Assembly: GCF_012027325.1 (NCBI RefSeq)
Contig: NZ_SNUG01000003.1
Coordinates: 402,037 to 466,036, forward strand
Direction of reading: 5' to 3'
DNA length: 64,000 nucleotides
Source: Thermococcus sp. M39
GTDB lineage: Archaea > Methanobacteriota_B > Thermococci > Thermococcales > Thermococcaceae
Made by a program: the position numbers and the translations under genes. Under the pieces are notes generated by a model. The model saw nothing but the letters and a program-made list of their open reading frames with translations, ran no database searches and had not been told where the DNA came from. Below, piece by piece: positions 54,869-62,574 of the stretch (its first letter is position 1; each line of letters begins with the position of its first letter).

Positions 54869-56326
54869 TTAGCTCTCTAAACTTTCAATCCTCTTTTTCC
54901 AGTTGCCTGGTTTCTTGAAATCTTTAGTAGTATATAATCCTTCCTTCTTCAGTATTCCCCTCGCGGCTAAAAGTCCTGTTGCAGCTGCATTCACTATATC
55001 CCTTGAAAGGCCTGCACCATCACCAGCAGCGAATATGTTTTCTATGCTCGTCTCCAAGTCTTCATTTACTTCAGCTCTCATTGCATAGTATTTGATTTCT
55101 GGAGCGTAAAGCAGAGTATGGTCGCTTGCAACTCCTGGAATTACTTTATCCAGCTTTTCAAGACCCTCTATTATGTTTGTAACGACTCTGTGAGGTAGAG
55201 CCATAGCTATATCTCCGGGTGTGACATGCTTTAATGTTGGCTCAACATTGCTCTTCCTTATCCTTGCCCATGTGCTCCTCCTCCCTCTCCTTAAGTCTCC
55301 TAAACGCTGTAGAATTGGCGTTCCTCCCCCAATCGTCGTTGCCAGCTGGGCAATGCTCTTTCCATAGGCTGTGGTATCCTCAACTGGCTCTGTAAGCTCT
55401 ATTCTGCTCAGAAAAGCAAAGTTAGTGTTGTTACTCTTTTTGTCCCTCATGGAGTGTCCGTTTACTCCAACATAGCCGTCATAACGCTCTTCAACAACGA
55501 AGCCGTAGGGATTTGTGCAGAATGTTCTAACGAAGTCGTCGTATGTGTCCGTGTAAATGTGGAACTTCGGGTCATGGTTTATGCTCGTTATGGGCTCCAT
55601 CACTATAGCGGGAACTTCAACTCTAACTCCCACATCTATTGGACCGTGTCTGGCTTTTAGTCCAATTTTCTGGGCTACTTCATGGAACCAGTCAGCCCCT
55701 CCTCTCCCGGGAGCAACAATTATGTATCTGGCTTTAATTGTGAAGACTCTATTCCCTCTTCTCGCTATGACTTCACCTTGCCTAAATTCTTCAACTTTTG
55801 TCCAGAGGATGAACTTCACTCCTTTGCTTTCAAGGTATTCCTTGATTGATTTTATCACTTCCTTCGTATGGTCTGAACCAATGTGTCTCTGGATTATTGG
55901 AATGAACGTTACTCCTGCTTGAGCAGCTCTCCTCTCCCATTCTCGTATTTGTTCCTCGTTTCCTTTGTAAAGCCTTCTTGGCGCTCCATGTTTTAGAAAA
56001 ATTTGGTCAACTTCCCAGACAAGCTGCCAAGAGTAGTTTTCATCGTGGGTGAGTTCAGTTAAATCGCCGCCGATGTCTGGTCTTAGGTTTATTGTTCCGT
56101 CGCTTAAGCCTCCGGCCCCTCCAACGCCGCTCATTATGTGGCACGGCTTGCATCCAACACAATAGCCGAGCTCATACATTGGGCATACTCTCTGGTCAAT
56201 GTCACCTCCTTCGTCTATTACTGCTATCTTAAAATTGCTCTTCTCTGCAAGCTCATAAGCGGCAAAAAGACCTGCTGGGCCTGCCCCTATAATGACAACG
56301 TCAAATTTTTCTTCAAAAGAAACCAT
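54869..56326 (-). CDS. FAD-dependent dehydrogenase (COG2509-like)
   Basis: About 485 residues. FAD binding starts with FDVVIIGAGPAGLFAAYELAE, followed by a glycine-rich SGVGGAGGLSDGTINLRPDIGG, YIIVAPGRGGADWFH and a final IFAAGDGAGLSRDIVNAAATGLLAA. Cysteines in VCPMYELGYCVGCKPCH are conserved in this group and might hold a metal or disulfide. The substrate is unknown. Start choice is uncertain: the frame opens at 56356, but ATG 56326 follows AAGGGAT and is nearest to the FAD motif. Confidence 0.8.
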   Translation of the reverse strand: MVSFEEKFDVVIIGAGPAGLFAAYELAEKSNFKIAVIDEGGDIDQRVCPMYELGYCVGCKPCHIMSGVGGAGGLSDGTINLRPDIGGDLTELTHDENYSWQLVWEVDQIFLKHGAPRRLYKGNEEQIREWERRAAQAGVTFIPIIQRHIGSDHTKEVIKSIKEYLESKGVKFILWTKVEEFRQGEVIARRGNRVFTIKARYIIVAPGRGGADWFHEVAQKIGLKARHGPIDVGVRVEVPAIVMEPITSINHDPKFHIYTDTYDDFVRTFCTNPYGFVVEERYDGYVGVNGHSMRDKKSNNTNFAFLSRIELTEPVEDTTAYGKSIAQLATTIGGGTPILQRLGDLRRGRRSTWARIRKSNVEPTLKHVTPGDIAMALPHRVVTNIIEGLEKLDKVIPGVASDHTLLYAPEIKYYAMRAEVNEDLETSIENIFAAGDGAGLSRDIVNAAATGLLAARGILKKEGLYTTKDFKKPGNWKKRIESLES

Positions 56327-56415
56327 ATATCCCTTACCAAGGTTTGCCATGTGCATACTTATAAAATTTGTGCTCTATTAGAGAAAGGTTTAAACACGAG
56401 TTTGTATAAAATAAT

Positions 56416-56967
56416 ATGGTGGCATGGGTGGAGAGAGCTGACAAGCTGAAGGAAAAGAAGATGTGTATTGTGGTTGGAAAGAGAAAACACATCCAGATGC
56501 AGAGAAAGCAAGAGTTAAGTCATAACATTCGCTATATATCGAAAGTTCCTGTGAAACTTGTCATGGATAGGGAATTTCTAAAAGTTCATCCCGAAGATTC
56601 CCTCATAACCCTAATTGAGAACCTTAGGGGAGAGGAAACTTCTGCAGTTGTTGTTGACGATGAGGGCAAGCTTCTGGGATTCATTACAATGAAGGACTTG
56701 CTTCATTTCTTCAGCCCACCAAGGAGATACTCTATTGTTGGTCTAGGACTTTTGAAGAAGTACACAATCAACAGAGCATCGCGCGTTGAGGACATAATGA
56801 TTACAAAGCCCATAACAATCCATATTAGCGACAACTTGGGTCATGCAATAAAATTGATGATTGAGACTGGAAAGCATCATCTCCCAGTTGTTGATGATGA
56901 AAAACATGTTCATGGAATCTTAGAAGTGAAGGATATTATAAGGCTCATTAGAATAGTATCGCTTTAG
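56416..56967 (+). CDS. CBS-domain protein preceding two antiporters
   Basis: 183 residues with a basic N-terminus and a pair of CBS domains: LKVHPEDSLITLIENLRGEETSAVVVDDEGKLLGFITMKDLL and a second with ITIHISDNLGHAIKLMIETGKHHLPVVDDEKHVHGILEVKDI. CBS pairs sense adenosyl ligands. It directly precedes the antiporter genes (15 bases), so it may gate or regulate them. The start is uncertain: ATG 56416 has no ribosome site, whereas GTG 56428 follows GGTGG. Confidence 0.82.
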   Translation: MVAWVERADKLKEKKMCIVVGKRKHIQMQRKQELSHNIRYISKVPVKLVMDREFLKVHPEDSLITLIENLRGEETSAVVVDDEGKLLGFITMKDLLHFFSPPRRYSIVGLGLLKKYTINRASRVEDIMITKPITIHISDNLGHAIKLMIETGKHHLPVVDDEKHVHGILEVKDIIRLIRIVSL

Positions 56968-56982
56968 TTGGGGAGGATAAAA

Positions 56983-58125
56983 TTGGATGTATTCCTTGAA
57001 CTTGCGACGATACTGATAGCCGCAAAGATCTTTGGATATTTAGCGACTAGGATAAGGATGCCCGCAGCACTGGGTCAGCTCGTTGGAGGAATCATTATCG
57101 GCCCTTCTATTCTCCATTTTGTGAGCTATTCTGAGGATGTACACTTGATAAGTGAGCTCGGCATTGTTCTGCTCCTCTTTCTTGCAGGTCTTGAAACAGA
57201 TGTTGAGGAATTTAAGCGTGTTGGTGTTCCGGCTTTTCTCGTTGCCATTGGTGGCGTCGCTGTGCCTTTCCTCTTTGGCTATGCCTCTGCGCTGTTCTTT
57301 GGGTATTCAAAAGTTCAAGCCCTCTTTCTTGGCGGGGTTTTAACTGCTACAAGTGTTGGACTAACGGCGAGCATTTTAATGGAGATGAAAAAGCTTAGAG
57401 GGAAAGAGGGAACAACTATATTGGCTGCTGCCGTTGTTGATGACGTTCTCGGCATTATTGTTCTCACGATTCTAGTCGCGCTGAATACAAAAGGCCATGT
57501 TTACATTGATGATTTGCTTATCCTCCTTGGAGAAGTAGCGTTTTTCTTTGTTATCAGCATTCTCATTGGAACCCGTGCTATAAAAGAAGCCCTGAAATTA
57601 TCTTCAAAAATCGAATTGCCAGAAACTGTTACCGCTTTTGCCCTCTCTATAACTTTGATATTTGCATATATAGCTGAGAAGTTCCAAATAGCTGGCATTA
57701 CTGGAGCTTACTTGGCCGGTCTGATAATAGCTCAAACAGATGAAGCTAGGAGAATAACAACTAAGACAATGACAATAGCGTATTCCCTCTTTGTTCCTGT
57801 GTTTTTGGTCAGCATAGGCATAAAGAGTGACATCAGAATACTCCTCCATGCGGGAACTTTTGCCCTTGTTTATTCTTTAGTGGGTATTTTTGGTAAGATT
57901 GTGGGATGTGGAGCTGGAGCATTACTGGCTAAGTTCAAGCCCAAAGAAGCTCTCCGTGTTGGTGTTGGCATGATACCAAGGATGGAAGTTGCTTTGATTA
58001 TGGCCAACGTTGCTTTAACGGAAGGTGTTTTTGACCAAGGAATTTTCTCGATCCCAGTAACTATGGTAATCATAACAACAATAATAACGCCGCCTCTTCT
58101 CAAATGGACATTTGCGAGGGATTAA
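56983..58125 (+). CDS. CPA2 family Na+/H+ antiporter (first of a tandem pair)
   Basis: 380 residues, about 12-13 helices: MPAALGQLVGGIIIGPSIL, LGIVLLLFLAGLETDVEEF, the ion-site AAAVVDDVLGIIVL with paired Asp, EKFQIAGITGAYLAGLIIA and GVGMIPRMEVALIM. The start is TTG 56983 after GGGGAGG. It shares the operon with the CBS protein and a similar antiporter one base downstream of its stop. Confidence 0.9.
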   Translation: MDVFLELATILIAAKIFGYLATRIRMPAALGQLVGGIIIGPSILHFVSYSEDVHLISELGIVLLLFLAGLETDVEEFKRVGVPAFLVAIGGVAVPFLFGYASALFFGYSKVQALFLGGVLTATSVGLTASILMEMKKLRGKEGTTILAAAVVDDVLGIIVLTILVALNTKGHVYIDDLLILLGEVAFFFVISILIGTRAIKEALKLSSKIELPETVTAFALSITLIFAYIAEKFQIAGITGAYLAGLIIAQTDEARRITTKTMTIAYSLFVPVFLVSIGIKSDIRILLHAGTFALVYSLVGIFGKIVGCGAGALLAKFKPKEALRVGVGMIPRMEVALIMANVALTEGVFDQGIFSIPVTMVIITTIITPPLLKWTFARD

Positions 58126-58126
58126 A

Positions 58127-59254
58127 ATGGAAACGCTATTGATGATAGCACTAATGCTTGCTGCTGCAAAACTTCTCGGCTGGATATTTGAAAAGCTTGG
58201 CCAGCCTGTTGTACTTGGCCAGATTCTTGGGGGCCTTATAATTGGAATCTTTGCTGAGAGCAATGAAATAATTCGTGAATTTGCAAACCTCGGTGTACTT
58301 CTCCTGCTGTTTTTGGCTGGTATTGAAAGCGATTTGAGTGAATTCAAAAGAGTTGGCAAGCCAAGCATGTTTGTTGCGGGAATAGGGGTGGCTATTGCAT
58401 TCCTATTTGGATTTCTTGTGGCTCTTCCCTTTGTTGAGTTTCATGAAGCTCTTTTATACGGTGCAATAATGACCCCTACTAGCGTTAGCATAACGGTTAG
58501 AGTCTTAATGGAGCTGAGAAGACTGAGAACAAAAGAAGGAACCACAATTTTAGCTGCCGCTGTCGTTGATGACGTTTTGGGCATACTAATTTTAACCATT
58601 ATTATCTCCCTATTGAGAGAAGGTAGCATTCATTATAGTGCAATCGTTGAGATTCTCATTGAAGTTGCTGGATTTCTTGCAGTTTTCTTATATTTGGGGC
58701 CTGTGCTGGCAGAAAAAGCTTTTAGAAAGATTTCTCGCATAGACTTGCCAGAGGCCACGACAACTTTTGCAATCGTTTTCTTGATACTCTTCGCTTATTT
58801 AGCTGAGCATTTGAATTTGGCCTCTATCCTCGGAGCGTATATGGTTGGCCTCACGATTGGACAGACCAATTATAGAAAACAAGTGGAAAATCCAATTAAT
58901 ACCCTAGGATACTCCTTGTTCATACCTTTATTCTTTGTAGAGGTTGGTATGAGAATTGAGCTGAGCTATATAATTCACGCTGGATTTTTTGCTGTAATTT
59001 ATGCGGTTGCAGCTATTCTTAGCAAAATCCTTGGATGTGGCCTCGGTGCGTATTTAGGCGGCTTTGACCTGAAGGCTTCTTTAAGAATCGGAGTTGGCAT
59101 GATTCCAAGATTAGGTGTTGAGCTGGCTATGTTGGCAATAGCAATGGCGAGCGGTGTAATTGGTGCCGATGCATTAACAGTTGCAATCTTTATGGTGTTT
59201 GTGACGACCATAATAACCCCACCGCTGTTGAAGTGGGTTTACAGCAGAGACTGA
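58127..59254 (+). CDS. CPA2 family Na+/H+ antiporter (second of a tandem pair)
   Basis: 375 residues, closely similar to its neighbour: GQPVVLGQILGGLIIGIF, LGVLLLLFLAGIESDLSEF, AAAVVDDVLGILIL, EHLNLASILGAYMVGLTIG and GVGMIPRLGVELAML. ATG 58127 follows GAGGGA in the last codons of the preceding gene. The pair probably arose by local duplication. Element-like hairpins begin within seven bases of its stop. Confidence 0.9.
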   Translation: METLLMIALMLAAAKLLGWIFEKLGQPVVLGQILGGLIIGIFAESNEIIREFANLGVLLLLFLAGIESDLSEFKRVGKPSMFVAGIGVAIAFLFGFLVALPFVEFHEALLYGAIMTPTSVSITVRVLMELRRLRTKEGTTILAAAVVDDVLGILILTIIISLLREGSIHYSAIVEILIEVAGFLAVFLYLGPVLAEKAFRKISRIDLPEATTTFAIVFLILFAYLAEHLNLASILGAYMVGLTIGQTNYRKQVENPINTLGYSLFIPLFFVEVGMRIELSYIIHAGFFAVIYAVAAILSKILGCGLGAYLGGFDLKASLRIGVGMIPRLGVELAMLAIAMASGVIGADALTVAIFMVFVTTIITPPLLKWVYSRD

Positions 59255-59370
59255 CCTCCTCCTCGCCGTGAACGGCGAGGGTTCCCACAGGGAACACCCT
59301 CTACCGTCTCGCGACGGGTTCATTGGGCAGGTTGGTGTCATCGGGCACGGTCAGAGGCACCCTCACAACA
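59255..59370 (-). mobile_element. Right-end/omega-RNA-like remnant of another TnpB element
   Basis: Three perfect hairpins occur in a row: 59261-59280 (8-bp stem, TGAA loop), 59281-59295 (6-bp stem) and 59304-59317 (5-bp stem). On the minus strand the adjoining frame reads VPDDTNLPNEPVARR and stops at the third hairpin, resembling the [13 protein letters not shown] tail of the TnpB at 62546. A TnpB tail followed by hairpins is the layout of an element's right end, where omega RNA is made. No body for this element remains, and its orientation is opposite to the neighbouring tnpB. It could instead be the left end of that neighbour. Confidence 0.5.
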
Positions 59371-59381
59371 ACATAAGCAAA

Positions 59382-59395
59382 AAGTATTTAAAAAC
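59382..59395 (+). promoter_or_regulatory. TATA box of tnpB
   Basis: AGTATTTAAAAACC lies about 35 bases before ATG 59425. Confidence 0.5.
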
Positions 59396-59424
59396 CTTAT
59401 GCAAGAATACAACAGGTGCGTGAG

Positions 59425-60507
59425 ATGAAACTCACGCTAAAGATGAAAATAAGACAGCTAACGAGGAACAAGGAGTGGATGTTAGAACAATCTATTGATG
59501 CTTTTAGAAACTGTGTAAACGATTGGCTTAGCGCAATTGCTCAACTCGGAGAAAAACCTAATAGGGGCAATCTCCACACTTTCGCTTACAAGAAAATTAG
59601 AGAGAAATATTCACAACTACACAGTAATGTGGTTCAAGATGCTATGAACTTGGCAATTGAGATTTACCGCTCTTGGCTCAAGAACGGGGGAGAATTTCCG
59701 GAGTTTCACTCTGATGTTATTTACTTTAAAGGTGTTGATGTTAAGGTAGAAAACAATGGACTAGTTGTTCCACTTATGGGTAAAAGGGTTTACTTACCTC
59801 TATACGTTCCAAAGAAGTATAAAAAGTATCTTCAATACAAGCACGGTAGAGTTATCATAAAGCGCATTGGTAGGGACTGGTACGCATTTATCTCAATCAA
59901 TGTTCCAGAGAAAGAGCCAATAAAACCTGTTGGAACGATTGGCGTGGATTTGGGATACTATAACTTGTTGGTGGCAAGCGATGAGAAAGGAAGAGAAGTC
60001 ATGAGAGTCCAAGGAGACACGTTGATAAAACACAAGGAACACTTAGAAAAGCTAACTACAAGAAGGCAACAGAGGCTTATGAAAAAGTTTGGCATTTATG
60101 CTAAGACAAACCACAAAGATAGAAGGTTTGTTAATGATTTAAACCATAAAATTGCTAAAGAGCTTGTTTTAAAGGCAAGACAGTTAAATAGGATGATTGT
60201 TTTGGAAAAGCTGAAGGGTTTAAAGAGGCAAAAGAGATCAAAACCACTAAGGAAGATTTTGCACCGCTGGAGTTATGCCGATCTAATATCAAAAATAACT
60301 TACAAAGCAAAGCTGTACGGTGTCCCAGTTATCTTTGTAAGCCCAAGAGGTACTTCAAAAACATGCTCGAACTGTGGTCATTACGTTAAAAACTTCAAAG
60401 ACGAAAGAGTGTTTAAATGCCCAAAATGTGGTTTTGGGACCGATAGAGATTATAATGCCTCCATAAATATTGCAAAAATTGGATTGCAGACTCTCCCCCC
60501 ACCCTAA
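59425..60507 (+). CDS. tnpB: TnpB RNA-guided nuclease of an IS200/IS605-type element
   Basis: 360 residues. N-terminal wedge/recognition region, then the RuvC core: motif I IGVDLGYYNLLVASD (Asp175), motif II IVLEKLKG (Glu261), zinc ribbon CSNCGHY and CPKCGFG, and motif III TDRDYNASINIAK (340-352). All three acidic positions are present, so it should be a competent nuclease. The protein ends soon after motif III (LQTLPPP), shorter than many relatives. No tnpA partner is adjacent. ATG 59425 is used; the frame opens nine bases earlier. A downstream right end is not obvious, but a CTCTC-ACAC-GAGAG hairpin lies at 60627-60640. Confidence 0.9.
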   Translation: MKLTLKMKIRQLTRNKEWMLEQSIDAFRNCVNDWLSAIAQLGEKPNRGNLHTFAYKKIREKYSQLHSNVVQDAMNLAIEIYRSWLKNGGEFPEFHSDVIYFKGVDVKVENNGLVVPLMGKRVYLPLYVPKKYKKYLQYKHGRVIIKRIGRDWYAFISINVPEKEPIKPVGTIGVDLGYYNLLVASDEKGREVMRVQGDTLIKHKEHLEKLTTRRQQRLMKKFGIYAKTNHKDRRFVNDLNHKIAKELVLKARQLNRMIVLEKLKGLKRQKRSKPLRKILHRWSYADLISKITYKAKLYGVPVIFVSPRGTSKTCSNCGHYVKNFKDERVFKCPKCGFGTDRDYNASINIAKIGLQTLPPP

Positions 60508-60713
60508 AAGATAGATTTCCAGCCCGCAAAGAAGGTGATCCAGTGCTCATAATATAGTTTATGAATAATACAGAATTTGGTGCAAAACTATGGAGGAATC
60601 TCCGCAAACTCCATTAAAAATAGAGGCTCTCACACGAGAGAAAATTCTTTAACAGCGTTGCGAGATGGGTGTTTTTGGGTGAAGAAATTCCAGAAATTAT
60701 TATAATATTAGAA
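60508..60713. other. Intergenic stretch between tnpB and tRNA-Gly
   Basis: No gene supported. It contains the small perfect hairpin at 60627-60640 and may hold the right end of the tnpB element. AT-rich near 60700. Confidence 0.4.
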
Positions 60714-60791
60714 TGGTGCGGTGGCCGGGATTTGAACCCGGGTCACCGGCTTGGGAGGCCGGTGTCCTAGACCAGGCTAGACTACCACCGC
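60714..60791 (-). tRNA. tRNA-Gly (anticodon CCC)
   Basis: The minus strand folds as a full cloverleaf. The acceptor stem is GCGGTGG paired with CCACCGC, the anticodon arm CCGGC-CTCCCAA-GCCGG places CCC in the loop, and the T arm has TTCAAAT. The discriminator A and CCA end are encoded (60717-60714). No intron. A TATA box (CTTTTAAATAC on the minus strand, about 60815-60825) lies 29 bases upstream, at the very end of lrpA. Confidence 0.95.
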
Positions 60792-60826
60792 TCAACAATA
60801 AATAAAGAAGAGTGTATTTAAAAGCT

Positions 60827-61252
60827 TTACTTCAGCTTCTCTAAAATAATCGCAGGACAGACTTTTATAACACCCTCGATTTTACCTATTTTGTTTGAAA
60901 TTATGTCTGCTAAGTCCTCGCCATCCTTTGCCCATATTTCTGCCATTATCATGTGGTCTCCGCTGGTTAAGTAGAGCTCTTTGATGAAGTCAAATTCTTT
61001 GAGCTTGTGTGCAACCTCAAATATCTTTTCGGGGCGTGTATCTACTCCAGTTATGCTGACCAAGTTGTATCCCAGCTTAGCAGGATCAACTTTAACTGTG
61101 TAGCCTTTTATTATTCCGGCTTCTTCCAAAGCCTTAACCCTTTTTCTCACAGCAGTCTCGCTAATCCCAAGGACTTTTGCAATCTCGGTAAATGGTGTTC
61201 TTGCATCTTTGGTGAGCATTTCTATTATAATCCTATCTCTTTCGTCTATCAA
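60827..61252 (-). CDS. lrpA: Lrp/AsnC family transcriptional regulator LrpA
   Basis: 141 residues, same length and nearly the same text as P. furiosus LrpA as I recall it. The N-terminal helix-turn-helix is [28 protein letters not shown], followed by the RAM/AsnC ligand and oligomer domain ([35 protein letters not shown]). LrpA is known to repress its own promoter. Start is TTG 61252, following GAGGTGAGG. The 67-base upstream gap holds an AT-rich TATA (TTAATATAAT) suited to autoregulation. Confidence 0.92.
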   Translation of the reverse strand: MIDERDRIIIEMLTKDARTPFTEIAKVLGISETAVRKRVKALEEAGIIKGYTVKVDPAKLGYNLVSITGVDTRPEKIFEVAHKLKEFDFIKELYLTSGDHMIMAEIWAKDGEDLADIISNKIGKIEGVIKVCPAIILEKLK

Positions 61253-61320
61253 CTTTCCTCACCTCATAATTAATTTGGCAAATCTATTATATTAACGTTT
61301 TGAACTTTTTGGTTTTAAAA

Positions 61321-62574
61321 TCAAACTTTTAATTTTAATTTCGTTACTACCTCTATGTGAGGAGTATGGGGGAACATATCAAGCCCAATTATTTCTTCGA
61401 TTTTATAAATGCTTTTAAGCTCTTCTAAGTTCTTGGAGAGTGTTTTTGGATTGCATGAAACGTAGACAACTGTCTCGGGTTTATCTCTGAGTATTCTCCG
61501 TATGAGCTTTGGATGAAGTCCGGCCCTTGGAGGATCAACTATGAGGGTGTCGTATTCCTTGAGATTCTCAACATCTTTGTCTTCACCAACATAAAACCTA
61601 GCATCAACATTGTTAATCTCAGCGTTTCTCTTTGCCATTTCAACTGCGAAGGGATTAACTTCAATTCCCTCAACCTTAAAGCCCCTCTTTGCTAGATAGA
61701 TTCCAAACGTTCCAACGCCAGAATACAAATCAAGAACTTTTTCACCCTCTGCAAACTCAGCTACCTTTTTTACAAGAGTTACAGCCTGATAGGAATTCGT
61801 CTGGAAAAAGCTGTTTGGATGGATGAGATACACAACATCATCGAGCTTCTCTCTTATGAACTCACTGCCCCAGAACTTTCTTGGTTCCCCATAGGAAACA
61901 TCGCTTTTTGACGCATTAATGCTCCAGTATATTGAATCTGCGAAGTCAAAATACTCTGACACTTCTTCTGGAAGAGGCCCTTCATTTGTGACTAGGTTTA
62001 TCATGAATTCGCCCGTGAATTTGCCCTCTCTCATAACGATGTACCTCATGAATCCTTCACTTTTCTCCAAATCCCATGGTTCAAGGTTATAATCCTCCAT
62101 GAACTCTCTCAATGCTTTTAATGCTCTTTTACTTCTGTCACCAAAGACCTCGCACTTCTCTATGTTAACAACATCCCACCAAGTGCCCCTTCTCCTAAAT
62201 CCTATCCCCCTTGTAGAAATGATAACATCAATCCTGTTTCTGTGCCCGTAAATCTTTGGAGAAGGAAGCACGTCAATGTGAAATCCGAGAATTTTCTCTA
62301 ATTTTTCTTCTTTGAACCTTACTTGCTCCTCATATGGCAAGTGCTGTAATATACAGCCCCCACATTTTCCAAAGTACTCACATTTTGGTTCAACTCTTAA
62401 AGGGGAAAATTCAATTATATCATAATCATGAGCAACAAGTATCTTTTTTTCTCTATGCCATTTTTTGATCTCAACTACATCACCAATAGCCGTAAATGGA
62501 ACGTAAATTTTCCTTCTACCAACTTTTGCAACTCCAAATCCTTCTTCACTCAGCTTTTTGATTTCTGTTCTCAT
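61321..62574 (-). CDS. RNA (uracil-C5)-methyltransferase, TrmA/RumA family
   Basis: 417 residues: N-terminal TRAM-like barrel (about 1-55), four-cysteine iron-sulfur site (CEYFGKCGGC and a later EKCEVF), and methyltransferase domain with VLDLYSGVGTFGIYLA, IVDPPRAGLHPKL and the catalytic-Cys motif YVSCNPKTLSKNL. In Pyrococcus one such enzyme makes m5U54 in tRNA and another methylates 23S rRNA; which one this is cannot be told here. A TTTATAAA box (62597-62604) 26 bases before the ATG and no ribosome site indicate a leaderless mRNA. An IS607-type element lies just upstream. Confidence 0.88.
   Translation of the reverse strand: MRTEIKKLSEEGFGVAKVGRRKIYVPFTAIGDVVEIKKWHREKKILVAHDYDIIEFSPLRVEPKCEYFGKCGGCILQHLPYEEQVRFKEEKLEKILGFHIDVLPSPKIYGHRNRIDVIISTRGIGFRRRGTWWDVVNIEKCEVFGDRSKRALKALREFMEDYNLEPWDLEKSEGFMRYIVMREGKFTGEFMINLVTNEGPLPEEVSEYFDFADSIYWSINASKSDVSYGEPRKFWGSEFIREKLDDVVYLIHPNSFFQTNSYQAVTLVKKVAEFAEGEKVLDLYSGVGTFGIYLAKRGFKVEGIEVNPFAVEMAKRNAEINNVDARFYVGEDKDVENLKEYDTLIVDPPRAGLHPKLIRRILRDKPETVVYVSCNPKTLSKNLEELKSIYKIEEIIGLDMFPHTPHIEVVTKLKLKV

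Noticed and set aside
59261..59317. Hairpin cluster as a CRISPR remnant
   Set aside because: The three palindromes differ in sequence and spacing; no direct repeats with unique spacers are present anywhere in the window.
60413..60607. Small minus-strand ORF spanning the tnpB end
   Set aside because: No ribosome site, no family, and overlaps the TnpB motif III region.
60714..60791. tRNA-Gly as an integration site for the neighbouring element
   Set aside because: No duplicated tRNA 3' end was seen nearby, and TnpB-type elements do not use tRNA attachment sites.
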